Shown: positions 38,657 to 51,332 of the stretch, piece by piece
How positions within the stretch are numbered: position 1 is the first letter of the stretch
Layout of the letters: each line of letters starts with the position of its first letter
NCBI RefSeq assembly: GCF_029227915.1
Contig: NC_079881.1
Location: forward strand, 2,666,001 to 2,730,000
Direction of reading: 5' to 3'
Origin: Hydractinia symbiolongicarpus
Lineage: Eukaryota; Cnidaria; Hydrozoa; Anthoathecata; Hydractiniidae
DNA: 64,000 bases
The notes under the pieces: model-generated
Databases searched by the model: none
What the model was told of the DNA's origin: nothing
The model's input: only the letters and a program-made list of their open reading frames with translations
Translations under genes and position numbers: made by a program

Positions 38657-41264
38657 TGACTTATTTATCTAAATTTTTAAATGAAGCGCTACCACTGCGC
38701 CCAGTGTAATCGCTGAGTTCCGGCAATCATTTCAAATTAAGAAGAATGTTACTTCTTGGAGTCCAATTGTCTCATTTATCACATTTATCAGGTCACAGTC
38801 CAAAGTTAGTTTAATTAAGTCCCACCGTCAATCGTTTCACTGTTAAAAGCGATGCAACCTAGTAATATCAGAAAAATATCGCTAAATACATGTTGGTACG
38901 AATATATGACCCAACCGTTGTACCTCAAACGGACTGACACCGTTAGAAAGTCAGTGAATTGTAGTATTTGAAACTGTCTCTATTTCCTCAGCGCCCGCTA
39001 ACGGCTAGGATTGGTTCCACAGTGGAAACTGAATTTTTTATCTTAATTTTTAAATGAAGCGCTACCACAGCGCCCAGTGTAATCCCTGAGTTTCGACAAT
39101 CATGTCAAATTAAGAAGAATGTTATTTGTTGGAGTCCAGTTGGCTCACTTATTACATTTATAAGGTCACAGTCCAAAGTTAGTTCAATTAAGATCCACAG
39201 TCAATCGTTTCACTGTTAAAAGCGATATAACTTAGAATTATCGGAAAGATATCACTAAATACATGTTGGTACGAATATGTGACGTACCCGGTGTGTCTCA
39301 AACGGCTTGATACCGCCACGAAATTAATGAGATTTAGTTTTTGAGAATGGCTCTATTTCTTCAGTGCGTGCAAACGGCCAGGATTGGTCCCACAGTAAAA
39401 AAGATTTATTTATCTAAAATCTTGAAAAAAGCGCTACCACAGAGCATAGTGTACTCGCTGAATCCAAGTAATCATGTCGAATTAAGAAGAATGTTATTCC
39501 TTCGATTCCAACTGGCTCATTTATTGCATTTATAAGGTCACAGTCCAGAATCAGTTCAATTAAGTCCCACAGTCAATCGCTTCACTGTTAAAAGCGATAC
39601 AACTTTGTAATATCGGAAAAAAATCACTAAATACATGCTGGTACGAATATGTGACGCAACCGTTGTAATTCAAACGGACAGACACCGTTAGAACGTCATT
39701 TAAATGTAGTTTTTGAAACTGTCTCTTTTTCTTCAGCGCGCAATAACGGCTAGGATTGGTCCCACAGTAAAAAATGACTTATTTATCTAAATTTTTAAAT
39801 GAACCGCTTCCACAGCGCCCAGTGTAATCGCTGATTTCCAACAATCATGTCAAATTAAGAAGAATGTTACTTCTTGGAGTCCAATTCTCTCATTTATCAC
39901 ATTTATCAGGTCACAGTCCAAAGTTAGTTTAATTAAGTCCCACCGTCAATCGTTTCACTGTTAAAAGCGATGCAACCTAGTAATATCAGAAAAATATCGC
40001 TAAATACATGTTGGTACGAATATGTGACCCAACCGTTGTATCTCAAACGGATTGATACTGCCATGAAGTCAGTGAGATTTAGTTTTTGAGAATGCCTCTA
40101 TTTCTTCGGTGCGTGCTAACGGCCAGGTTTGGTCCCACAGTAAAAAAAGACTTATTTATCTAAATTTTTAAAAAAAGCGCTACCACAGAGCATAGTGTAC
40201 TCGCTGAATTCCAGCAATTATGTCGAATTAAGAAACATGTTATTCCTTGGAGTCCAATTGGCTCATTTATCGCATTTATAAGGTCACAGTCCAGAATCAG
40301 TTCAATCAAGGCCCACAGTCAATCGCTTCACTGTTAAAAGCGATACAACTTAGTAATATCGCAAAATATCACTAAATACATATTGGTACGAATATGTGAC
40401 GCAACCGTTGTAACTCAAACGGACTGATACCGTTAGAACGTCATTGAAGGGTAGTTTTTGAAACTGTCTCTATTTTTTCAGGGCGCCATAACGGCTAGGA
40501 TTGGTCCTACAGTAAAAAATGACTTATTTATCTAAATTTTTAAATAAAGTGCTTCCACAGGCTTAGTGTAATCGCTGAGTTCCAACAATCTTGTTAAGAT
40601 AAGAACAATGTTATCTCTTGGAGTCCAGTTATCTCACTTATCACATTTATAAGGTCACAGGCCAAAGTTAGTTCAACTAAGTCCCACAGTCAATCATTTC
40701 ATTGTTAAAAGCGATATAACTTAGTAATATCGGAAAAATGTCACTAAAAACATGTTGGTACGAATATGTAACGCAGCCGTTGTATCTCAAACGGATTGAT
40801 ACTGCCACGAAGTCAGTGAGATTTAGTTTTTGAGAATGCCTCTATTTCTTCAGTGCGTGCTAACGACCAGGATTTGTGCCACAGTAAAAAAAGACTTATT
40901 TATCTAAATTTTTAAAACAAGCGCTACCACTGAGCATAGTGTTCTCGCTGAATTCCAGCAATCATGTCGAATTAAGAAGAATGTTATTCCTTGGAGTCCA
41001 ACTGGCTCATTTATTGCATTTATAAGGTCACAGTCCAGAATCAGTTCAATAAAGTCCCACAGTCAATCGCTTCACTGTTAAAAGCGATACAACTTTGTAA
41101 TATCGGAAAAAAATCACTAAATACATGCTGGTACGAATATGTGACGCAACCGTTGTAATTCAAACGGACAGACACCGTTAGAACGTCATTTAAATGTAGT
41201 TTTTGAAACTGTCTCTTTTTCTTCAGGGCGCAATAACGGCTAAGATTGGTCCCACAGTAAAAAA
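38657..41264 (+). repeat. 7-mer higher-order unit 2, 2608 bp (M105-M111)
   Basis: Nearly identical to unit 1 at a constant 2608-bp offset. The recurrence includes rare shared changes such as 'gtacccggtgtgtctc' and 'ccttcgattcc'. This is the most recent large duplication visible in the window. Confidence 0.9.
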
Positions 41265-43269
41265 TGACTTATTTATCTAAATTTTTAAATGAAGCGCTAC
41301 CACTGCGCCCAGTGTAATCGCTGAGTTCCGGCAATCATTTCAAATTAAGAAGAATGTTACTTCTTGGAGTCCAATTGTCTCATTTATCACATTTATCAGG
41401 TCACAGTCCAAAGTTAGTTTAATTAAGTCCCACCGTCAATCGTTTCACTGTTAAAAGCGATGCAACCTAGTAATATCAGAAAAATATCGCTAAAAACATG
41501 TTGGTACGAATATGTGACCCAACCGTTGTAACTCAAACGGACTGACACCGTTAGAAAGTCAGTGAAATGTAGTATTTGAAACTGTCTCTATTTCCTCAGC
41601 GCCCGCTAACGGCTAGGATTGGTTCCACAGTGGAAACTGAATTTTTTATCTTAATTTTTAAATGAAGCGCTACCACAGCGCCCAGTGTAACCCCTGAGTT
41701 TCGACAATCATGTCAAATTAAGAAGAATGTTATTTGTTGGAGTCCAGTTGGCTCACTTATTACATTTATAAGGTCACAGTACAAAGTTAGTTCAATTAAG
41801 ATACACAGTCAATCGTTTCACTGTTAAAAGCGATATAACTTAGAATTATCGGAAAGATATCACTAAATACATGTTGGTACGAATATGTGACGCACCCGGT
41901 GTATCTCAAACGGCTTGATACCGCCACGAAATTAATGAGATTTAGTTTTTGAGAATGGCTCTATTTCTTCAGTGCGTGCTAACGGCCAGGATTGGTCCCA
42001 CAGTAAAAAAGACTTATTTATCTAAATTCTTGAAAAAAGCGCTACCACAGAGCATAGTGTACTCGCTGAATCCAAGCAATCATGTCGAATTAAGAAGAAT
42101 GTTATTCCTTGGAGTCCAACTGGCTCATTTATTGCATTTATAAGGTCACAGTCCAGAATCAGTTCAATAAAGTCCCACAGTCAATCGCTTCACTGTTAAA
42201 AGCGATACAACTTTGTAATATCGGAAAAAAATCACTAAATACATGCTGGTACGAATATGTGACGCAACCGTTGTAATTCAAACGGACAGACACCGTTAGA
42301 ACGTCATTTAAATGTAGTTTTTGAAACTGTCTCTTTTTCTTCAGGGCGCAATAACGGCTAAGATTGGTCCCACAGTAAAAAATGACTTATTTATCTAAAT
42401 TTTTAAATGAAGCGCTACCACTGCGCCCAGTGTAATCGCTGAGTTCCGGCAATCATTTCAAATTAAGAAGAATGTTACTTCTTGGAGTCCAATTGTCTCA
42501 TTTATCACATTTATCAGGTCACAGTCCAAAGTTAGTTTAATTAAGTCCCACCGTCAATCGTTTCACTGTTAAAAGCGATGCAACCTAGTAATATCAGAAA
42601 AATATCGCTAAATACATGTTGGTACGAATATGTGACCCAACCGTTGTATCTCAAACGGATTGATACTGCCATGAAGTCAGTGAGATTTAGTTTTTGAGAA
42701 TACCTCTATTTCTTCGGTGCGTGCTAACGGCCAGGTTTGGTCCCACAGTAAAAAAAGACTTATTTATCTAAATTTTTAAAAAATGCGCTACCACAGAGCA
42801 TAGTGTACTCGATGAATTCCAGCAATTATGTCGAATTAAGAAACATGTTATTCCTTTGAGTCCAATTGGCTCATTTATCGCATTTATAAGGTCACAGTCC
42901 AGAATCAGTTCAATCAAGGCCCACAGTCAATCGCTTCACTGTTAAAAGCGATACAACTTAGTAATATCGCAAAATATCACTAAATACATGTTGGTACGAA
43001 TATGTGACGCAACCGTTGTAACTCAAACGGACTGATACCGCTAGAACGTCATTGAAAGGTAGTTTTTGAAACTGTCTCTATTTTTTCAGGGCGCCATAAC
43101 GGCTAGGTTTGGTCCTACAATAAAAAATGACTTATTTATCTAAATTTTTAAATGAAGTGCTTCCCCAGGGCCCAGTGTAATCGCTGAGTTCCAACAATCT
43201 TGTTAAGGTAAGAACAATGTTATCTCTTGGAGTCCAGTTATCTCACTTATCACATTTATAAGGTCACAG
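41265..43269 (+). repeat. Truncated, more diverged 7-mer unit 3 (M112 to mid-M117)
   Basis: M112-M116 follow units 1 and 2 in order but with more changes, for example 'aacccctgag', 'gcacccggtgtatctc' and 'ccttggagtcc'. M115 has the front of the 'accactgcgcc' type instead of the 'aaccgcttcc' type of M101 and M108. The unit breaks inside M117, where 'catttataaggtcacag' (43253-43269) leads into block 3-like sequence. Confidence 0.8.
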
Positions 43270-46200
43270 TCCAGAATCAGTTCAATTAAGTCCCACAGTC
43301 AATCGCTTCACTGTTATAAGCGATACAACTTAGTAATATTGGAAAAAAATCACTAAATACATGTTGCTACGAATATGTGACGCAACCGTTGTAACTCAAA
43401 CGGACTGATACCGTTAGAACGTCATTGAAAGGTAGTTTTTGAAACTGTCTCTATTTTTTCAGGGCGCCATAACGGCTAGGTTTGGTCCCACAGTAAAAAA
43501 TGACTTATTTATCTAAATTTTTAACTGAAGCGCTTCCACAACGCCCAGTGTAATCGCTGAGTTCCGGGAATCATGTCAAATTTAGAAGAATGTTATTTCT
43601 TGGAGTCCAATTGGCTCATTTATTACATTAATAAGGTCACAGTCCAGAATCAGTTCAATTAAATCCCAGAGTCAATCGTTTCCCTGTTAAAAGCGATACA
43701 ACCTAGTAATATCAGAAAAAAATCTCTATCTACATGTTGGTACGAACATGTGACGCAACCGTTGTAACTGAAACGGGCTGATACCGGGAGAAGGTAATTG
43801 AAATGTAGTTTTTGAAGAGGTCTCTATTTTTTCAGCGCGAACTAACAGCTGGGATTGGTCCCACAGTAAAAAATGACTTATTTAACTTAATTTTTAAATA
43901 AAACGCTACCACAGCGTCCAGTGCAATGGCTGACTTCCAGCAATCATGTCAAATTAAGAAGAATGTTACTTCTTGTAGTCAAACGGGCTCATTTATCACA
44001 TTGATCAGCTCAGGGTACAAAGTTAGTTCAATTATGTCCCACCGTCAATCGTTTCACTGTTAAAAGCGATGCAACCAAGTAATATCGAAAAATATCGCTA
44101 AATACATGTTGGTACGAATATATGACGCAACCGTTGTAACTCAAACGGACTGATACCGCTAGAAAGTCATTGAAATGTAGTTTTTGAAACTGTCTCTATT
44201 TCTTCAGCGCGCAATAACGGTTTTCATTGGTCCCACAGTAAAAAATGACTTATTTACTTAAATTTTTAAATGAAGCGCTTCCACAACGCCCAGTGTAATC
44301 GCTGAGTTCCAACAATCATGTCAAAGTAAGAAGAGTGTTAATTCTTGGAGTCCAGTTGTCTCACTTATCACATTTAAAGGTCACAGGCCAAAGTTAGTTC
44401 AATTAAGTCCCACAGTCAATCATTTCATTGTTAAAAGTGATATAACTTAGTAATATCGGAAAAATGTCACTAAATACATGTTGGTACGAATATGTGACGC
44501 CGCCGTTGTATCTCAAGCGGATTGATACCGCCACGAAGTCAATGAGATGTAGTTTTTGAAGCTGTCACCCTTTTTTCAACACGCCATAACGGCTAGGATT
44601 GGTCCCACAGTAAAGAATGACTTATTTATCTAAATTTTTAAATGAAGCGCTTCCACAGCGCCAAGTGCAATCGCTGAGTTCCAACAATCATGTCAAAGTA
44701 AGAAAAATGTTATTTCTTTGAGTCCAATTAGCTCATTTATCACATTTATCAGCTCAGGGTCCAAAGTTAGTTCAATTATGTCCCACCGTCAATCGTTTCA
44801 CTGTTAATAGCGATGCAACCAAGTAATATCGAAAAATATCGCTAAATACATGTTGGTACGAATATATGACGCAACCGTTGTAACTCAAACGGACTGATAC
44901 CGCTAGAAAGTCATTAAAATGTAGTTTTTGAAACTGTCTCTATTTCTTCAGTGCGTGCTAACGGCCAGGATTGGTCCCACAGTAAAAAAAGACTTATTTA
45001 TCTAAATTTTTAAAAAAAGCGCTACCACAGAGCATAGTGTACTCTCTGAATTCCAGCAATTATGTCGAATTAAGAAGAATATTATTCCTTGGAGTCCAAT
45101 TGGCTCATATGTCACATTTATAAAGTCACAGTCCAGAATCATTTCAATTAAGTCCCACAGTTAATCGCTTCACTGTTAAAAGCGATGCGACCTAGTAATG
45201 TCAGAAAAATATCGCTAAGTACATGTTGGTACGAATATGTGACCCAACCGTTGTAACTCCAACGGACTGACACCGTTAGAAAGTCAGTGAAATGTAGTAT
45301 TTGAAACTGTCTCTATTTCTTCAGCGCGGCCTAACGGCTAGAATTGGTCCCACAGTAAAAACTAAATTTCTTATCTTAATTTTTAAATGAAGCGCAACCA
45401 CAGCGACCCGTGTAATCGCTGAGCTTCGACAATCATGTCAAATTAGGAAGAATGTTATTTCTTGGAGTCCAGTTGGCTCACTTATCACATTTATAAGGTC
45501 ACAGCCCAAAGTTAGTTCAATTAAGTTCCACAGTCAATCGTTTTACTGTTAAAAGCGATATAACTTAATATCGGAAAGATATCACTAAATATATGTTGGT
45601 ACGAATATGTGACGCAGCCGTTGTATCTCAAACGCATTGATACCGCCACGAAGTCAATGAGATGTAGTTTTTGAGAATGTCTCTATTTCTTGAGTGCGTG
45701 CTAACGGCCAGGATTGGTCCCACAGTAAAAAAGACTTATTGATCTACACTTTTTAAAAAACCGCTACCACAGAGCATAGTGTACTCGCTGAATCCAAGCA
45801 ATCATGTCGAATTAAGAAGAATGTTATTCCTTGGAGTCCAATTGGCTCATTTATCGCATTTATAAGGCCACAGTCCAGAATCAGTTCAATTAAGTCCCAC
45901 AGTCAATCGCTTCACTGTTAAAAGCGATACAACTTAGTAATATTGGAAAAAAATCACTAAATACATGTTGCTACGAATATGTGACGCAACCGTTGTAACT
46001 CAAACGGACTGATACCGTTAGAACGTCATTGAAAGGTAGTTTTTGAAATTGTCTCTATTTCTTCAGGGCGCGATAACGGCTAGGATTGTACCCACAGTAA
46101 AAAATGACTTATTTATCTAAATTTTTAACTGAAGCGCTTCCACAACGCCCAGTGTAATCGCTGAGTTCCAACAATCATGTCAAAGTAAGAAGAGTGTTAT

Positions 46201-46384
46201 TTCTTGTAGTCCAGTTGTCTCACTTATCACATTTATAAGGTCACAGGCCAAAGTTAGTTCAATTAAGTCCCACCGTCAATCGTTTCACTGTTAAAAGCGA
46301 TGCAACCTAGTAATATCAGAAAAATATCGCTAAATAAATGTTGGTACGAATATGTGACCCAACCGTTGTAACTCAAACGGACTG
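43270..46384 (+). repeat. Distant copy of the end of block 3 (mid-M117 to mid-M125)
   Basis: M118 to M125 start exactly 23124 bp after M56 to M63 (43502/20378, 43875/20751, 44247/21123, 44991/21867, 45733/22609, 46106/22982 by the 'gactta' base). They share rare markers: 'tttttaactgaagcg', the F/G fusion monomer, 'actaaatttcttatctt' and the 369-bp monomer with 'gatctacactttttaaa'. The copy ends inside M125, within 46343-46384, where sequence like M87 changes to sequence like M88. Confidence 0.85.
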
Positions 46385-49300
46385 TCACCGTTAGAAAGTC
46401 AGTGAGATGTAGTTTTTGAAACTGTCGCCCTTTCTTCAGCACGCGATAACGGCTAGGATTGGTCCCACAGTAAAGAATGACTTATTTATCTCAATTTTTA
46501 AATGAAGCGCTTCCACAGCGCCCAGTGTAATTGCTGAGTTCCAACAATCATGTCAAATTAAGAAGATTGATATTTCTTGGGGTCCAATTGTCTTATTTAT
46601 CACATTTATCAGGTCACAGTCCAAAGTTAATTCAATTAAGTCCCACAGTCAATCGTTTCACTGTTAAAAACGATGCAACCTAGTAATATCGGAAAAAAAT
46701 CACTAAATACATGTTGGTACGACTATGTGACGCAACCGTTGTAACTCAAACGGACTGATACTGTTAGAACGTCATTGAAAGGTAGTTTTTGAAACTGTCT
46801 CTATTTCTTCAGCGTGCAATAACGACTCGGATTGGTCCCACAGTAAAAAATGACTTATTTATCTAAATTTTTAAATGAAGCGCTGCCACAGCGCCAAGTG
46901 CAATCGCTGAGTTCCAACAATCATGTCAAGGTAAGAAAAATGTTATTTCTTGGAGTCCAGTTGGCTCACTTATCACATTTATAAGGTCACAGGCCAAAGT
47001 TAGTTCAATTAAGTCCCACAGTCAATCATTTCATTGTTAAAAGCGATATAACTTAGTAATATCGGAAAAATGTCACTAAATACATGTTGGTACGAGTATA
47101 TGACGCAGCCGTTGTATCTCAAACGGATTGATACCGCCATGAAGTCAATGAGATTTAGTTTTTAAGAATGTCTCTATTTCTTCAGTGCGATCTAACGGCT
47201 AGGATTGGTCCCACAGTAAAGAATGACTTATTTATCTAAAGTTTTAAATGAAGCGCTACCACAGCGCCCAATGTAATCGCTGAGTTCCGGCAATCATTTC
47301 AAATTAAGAAGAATGTTACTTCTTGGAGTCCAATTGTCTCATTTATCACATTCATCATGTTACAGTCCAAAGTTAGTTTAATTAAGTCCCACCGACAATC
47401 GTTTCACTGTTAAAAGCGATGCATCCTAGTAATATCAGAAAAATATGGCTAAATACATGTTGGTACGAATATGTGACCAAACCGTTGTAACTCAAACGGA
47501 CTGATACAGTTAGAACGTCATTGAAAGGTAGTTTTTGAAACTGTCTCTATTTCTTCAGCGCGCAATAACTGCTAGGATTGGTCCCACAGTAAAAAATGAC
47601 TTATTTATCTAAATTTTTAAATGAAGCGCTTCCACAGCGCCCAGTGCAATCACTGAGTTCCAAAAATCATGTCAAACTAAGAAAAATATAATTTCTTGTA
47701 GTCCAGTTGGCTCACTTATCACATTTATAAGGTCACAGGCCAACGTTAGTTCAAATAAGTCCCACAGTCAATCATTTCATTGTTAAAAAAGCGATATAAC
47801 TTAGTAATATCGGAAAAATGTCACTAAATACATGTTGGGACGAATATGTGATACGGCCGTTGTATCTCAAACGGCTTGATACCGCCACGAAGTCAATGAG
47901 ATTTAGTTTTTGAGAATGTCTCTATTTCTTCAGTGCGTGCTAACGGCCAGGCTTGGTTCCACAGTAAAAAAAAACTGATTTATCTAAATTTTTAAAAAAA
48001 GCGCTACCACAGAGCATAGTGTACTCGCTGAATTCCAGCAATCATCTCGAATTAAGAAGATTGTTATTCCTTGGAGTCCAATTAACTCATTTATCGCATC
48101 TATAATGTCACAGTGCAGAATCAGCTCAATTAAGTCCCACAGTCAATCGCTTCACTGTTAAAAGCGATACAACTTTGTAATATCGGTAAAAAATCACTAA
48201 ATACATGTTGGTACGAATATGTGACGCAACTGTTGTAACTCAAACGGACTGACACCGTTAGAACGTCATTGAAAGGTAGTTTTTGAAACTGTCTCTAATT
48301 CTTCAGCGCGCAATAACGGCTAGGATTGGTCCCACAGTAAAAAATGACTTATTTATCTAAATTTTTAAATGAAGCGCTACCACTGCGCCCAGTGTAATCG
48401 CTGAGTTCCGGCAATCATTTCAAATTAAGAAGAATGTTACTTCTTGGAGTCCAATTGTCTCATTTATCACATTCATCATGTTACAGTCCAAAGTTAGTTT
48501 AATTAAGTCCAACCGACAATCGTTTCACTGTTAAAAGCGATGCATCCTAGTAATATCAAAAAAATATGGCTAAATACATGTTGGTACGAATATGTGACCA
48601 AACCGTTGTAACTCAAACGGACTGATACCGTTAGAACTTCATTGAAAGGCAGTTTTTGAAACTGTCTCTATTTCTTCAGCGCGCAATAACTGCTAGGATT
48701 GGTCCCACAGTAAAAAATGACTTATTTATCTAAATTTTTAAATGAAGCGCTTCCACAGCGCCAAGTGCAATCGCTGAGTTCCAAAAATCATGTCAAACTA
48801 AGAAAAATGTAATTTCTTGTAGTCCAGTTGGCTCACTTATAACATTTATAAGGTCACAGGCCAACGTTAGTTCAATTAAGTCCCACAGTCAATCATTTCA
48901 TTGTTAAAAAAGCGATATAACTTAGTAATATCGGAAAAATGTCACTAAATACATGTTGGTACGAATATGTGATGCGGCTGTTGTATCTCAAACGGCTTGA
49001 TACCGCCACGAAGTCAATGAGATTTAGTTTTTGAGAATGTCTCTATTTCTTCAGTGCGTGCTAACGGCCAGGCTTGGTTCCACAGTAAAAAAAGACTGAT
49101 TTATCTAAATTTTTAAAAAAAGCGCTACCACAGAGCATAGTGTACTCGCTGAATTCCAGCAATCATCTCGAATTAAGAAGATTGTTATTCCTTGGAGTCC
49201 AATTAGCTCATTTATCTCATCTATAATGTCACAATCCAGAATCTGTTCAATTAAGTCCCACAGTCAATCGCTTCACTGTTAAAAGCGATACAACTTTGTA

Positions 49301-50709
49301 ATATCGGTAAAAAATCACTAAATACATGTTGGTACGACTATGTGACGCAACCGTTGTAACTCAAACGGACTGACACCGTTAGAACGTCATTGAAAGGTAG
49401 TTTTTGAAACTGTCTGTAATTCTTCAGCGCGCAATAACGGCTAGGATTGGTCCCACAGTAAAAAATGACTTATTTATCTAAATTTTTAAATGAAGCGCTT
49501 CCACAGCGCCAAGTGCAATCGCTGAGTTCCAAAAATCATGTCAAACTAAGAAAAATGTAATTTCTTGTAGTCCAGTTGGCTCACTTATAACATTTATAAG
49601 GTCACAGGCCAACGTTAAGTCAATTAAGTCCCACAGTCAATCGTTTCATTGCTAAAAAACCGATATAACTTAGTAATATCGGAAAAATGTCACTAAATAC
49701 ACGTTGGTACGAATATGTGATGCGGCCGTTGTATCTCAAACGGATTGATACCGCCACGAAGTCAATGAGGTTTAGTTTTTGTGAATGTCTCTATTTCTTC
49801 AGTGCGTGCTAACGGCCAGGATTGGTCCCACAGTAAAAAAAGACTGATTTATCTAAATTTTTAAAAAAAGCGCTACCACAGAGCATAGTGTACTCGCTGA
49901 ATTCCAGCAATCATCTCAAATTAAGAAGATTGTTATTCCTTGGAGTCCAATTAGCTCATTTATCGCATCTATAATGTCACAGTCCAGAATATGTTCAATT
50001 AAGTCCCACAGTCAATCGCTTCACTGTTAAAAGCGATACAACTTTGTAATATCGGTAAAAAATCACTAAATACATGTTGGTACGAATATGTGACGCAACC
50101 GTTGTAACTCAAACGGACTGACACCGTTAGAACGTCATTGAAAGGTAGATTTTGAAACTGTCTCTAATTCTTCAGTGTGCAATAACGGCTAGGATTGGTC
50201 CCACAGTAAAAAATGACTTATTTATCTAAATTTTTAAATGAAGCGCTACCACTGCGCCCAGTGTAATCGCTGAGTTCCGGCAATCATTTCAAAATAAGAA
50301 GAATGTTACTTCTTGGAATCCAATTGTCTCATTTATCACATTTATCAGGTCACAGTCCAAAGTTAGTTTAATTAAGTCCCACCGTCAATCGTTTCACTGT
50401 TAAAAGCGATGCAACCTAGTAATAGCAGGAAAATATCGCTAAATACATGTTGGTACGAATATATGACCCAACCGTTGTACCTCAAACGGACTGACACCGT
50501 TAGAAAGTCAGTGAATTGTAGTATTTGAAACTGTCTCTATTTCCTCAGCGCCCGCTAACGGCTAGGATTGGTTCCACAGTGGAAACTGAATTTTTTATCT
50601 TAATTTTTAAATGAAGCGCTACCACAGCGCCCAGTGTAATCCCTGAGTTTCGACAATCATGTCAAATTAAGAAGAATGTTATTTGTTGGAGTCCAGTTGG
50701 CTCACTTAT
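46385..50709 (+). repeat. Distant, shortened copies of block 4 and the block 5 start (M125-M137)
   Basis: M126-M131 match M89-M94 at a constant offset of 13788 bp. M132-M133 match M85-M86 at 17522, M134-M135 match M72-M73 at 23126, and M136 and the front of M137 match M98-M99 at 14165. Each change of offset is a place where monomers were lost or exchanged. M137 turns into an A-type monomer near 50690-50709. Confidence 0.8.
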
Positions 50710-51332
50710 CACATTTATAAGGTCACAGGCCAAAGTTAGTTCAATTAAGTCCCACAGTCAATCATTTCATTGTTAAAAGCGATATAACTTAGTAATATCG
50801 GAAAAATGTCACTAAATACATGTTGGTACGAATATGTGACGCAGCCGTTGTATCTCAAACGGACTGATACTGCCACGAAGTCAGTGAGATTTAGTTTTTG
50901 AGAATGCCTCTATTTCTTCAGTGCGTGCTAACGACCAGGATTTGTCCCACAGTAAAAAAAGACTTATTTATCTAAATTTTTAAAACAAGCGCTACCACAG
51001 AGCATAGTGTACTCGCTGAATTCCAGCAATCATGTCGAATTATGAAAAATGTTACTCCTTGGAGTCCAATTGGCTCATTTATCGTATTTATAAGGTCACA
51101 GTCCAGAATTAGTTCAATTAAGTCCCACAGTCAATTGCTTCACTGTTAAAAGCGATACAACTTAGTAATATTGGAAAAAAATCACTAAATACATGTTGCT
51201 ACGAATATGTGACGCAAACGTTGTAACTCAAAGGGACTGATACCGTTAGAACGTCATTGAAATGTAGTTTTTGAAACTGTCTCTATTTCTTCAGCGCGCA
51301 ATAACGGCTAGGATTGGTCCCACAGTAAAAAA
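50710..51332 (+). repeat. Transition to A/B-rich block 8 (end of M137, M138)
   Basis: An A-type back half is followed by a B-type monomer with 'aaaacaagcgctacc'. No unique sequence is present. Confidence 0.65.
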
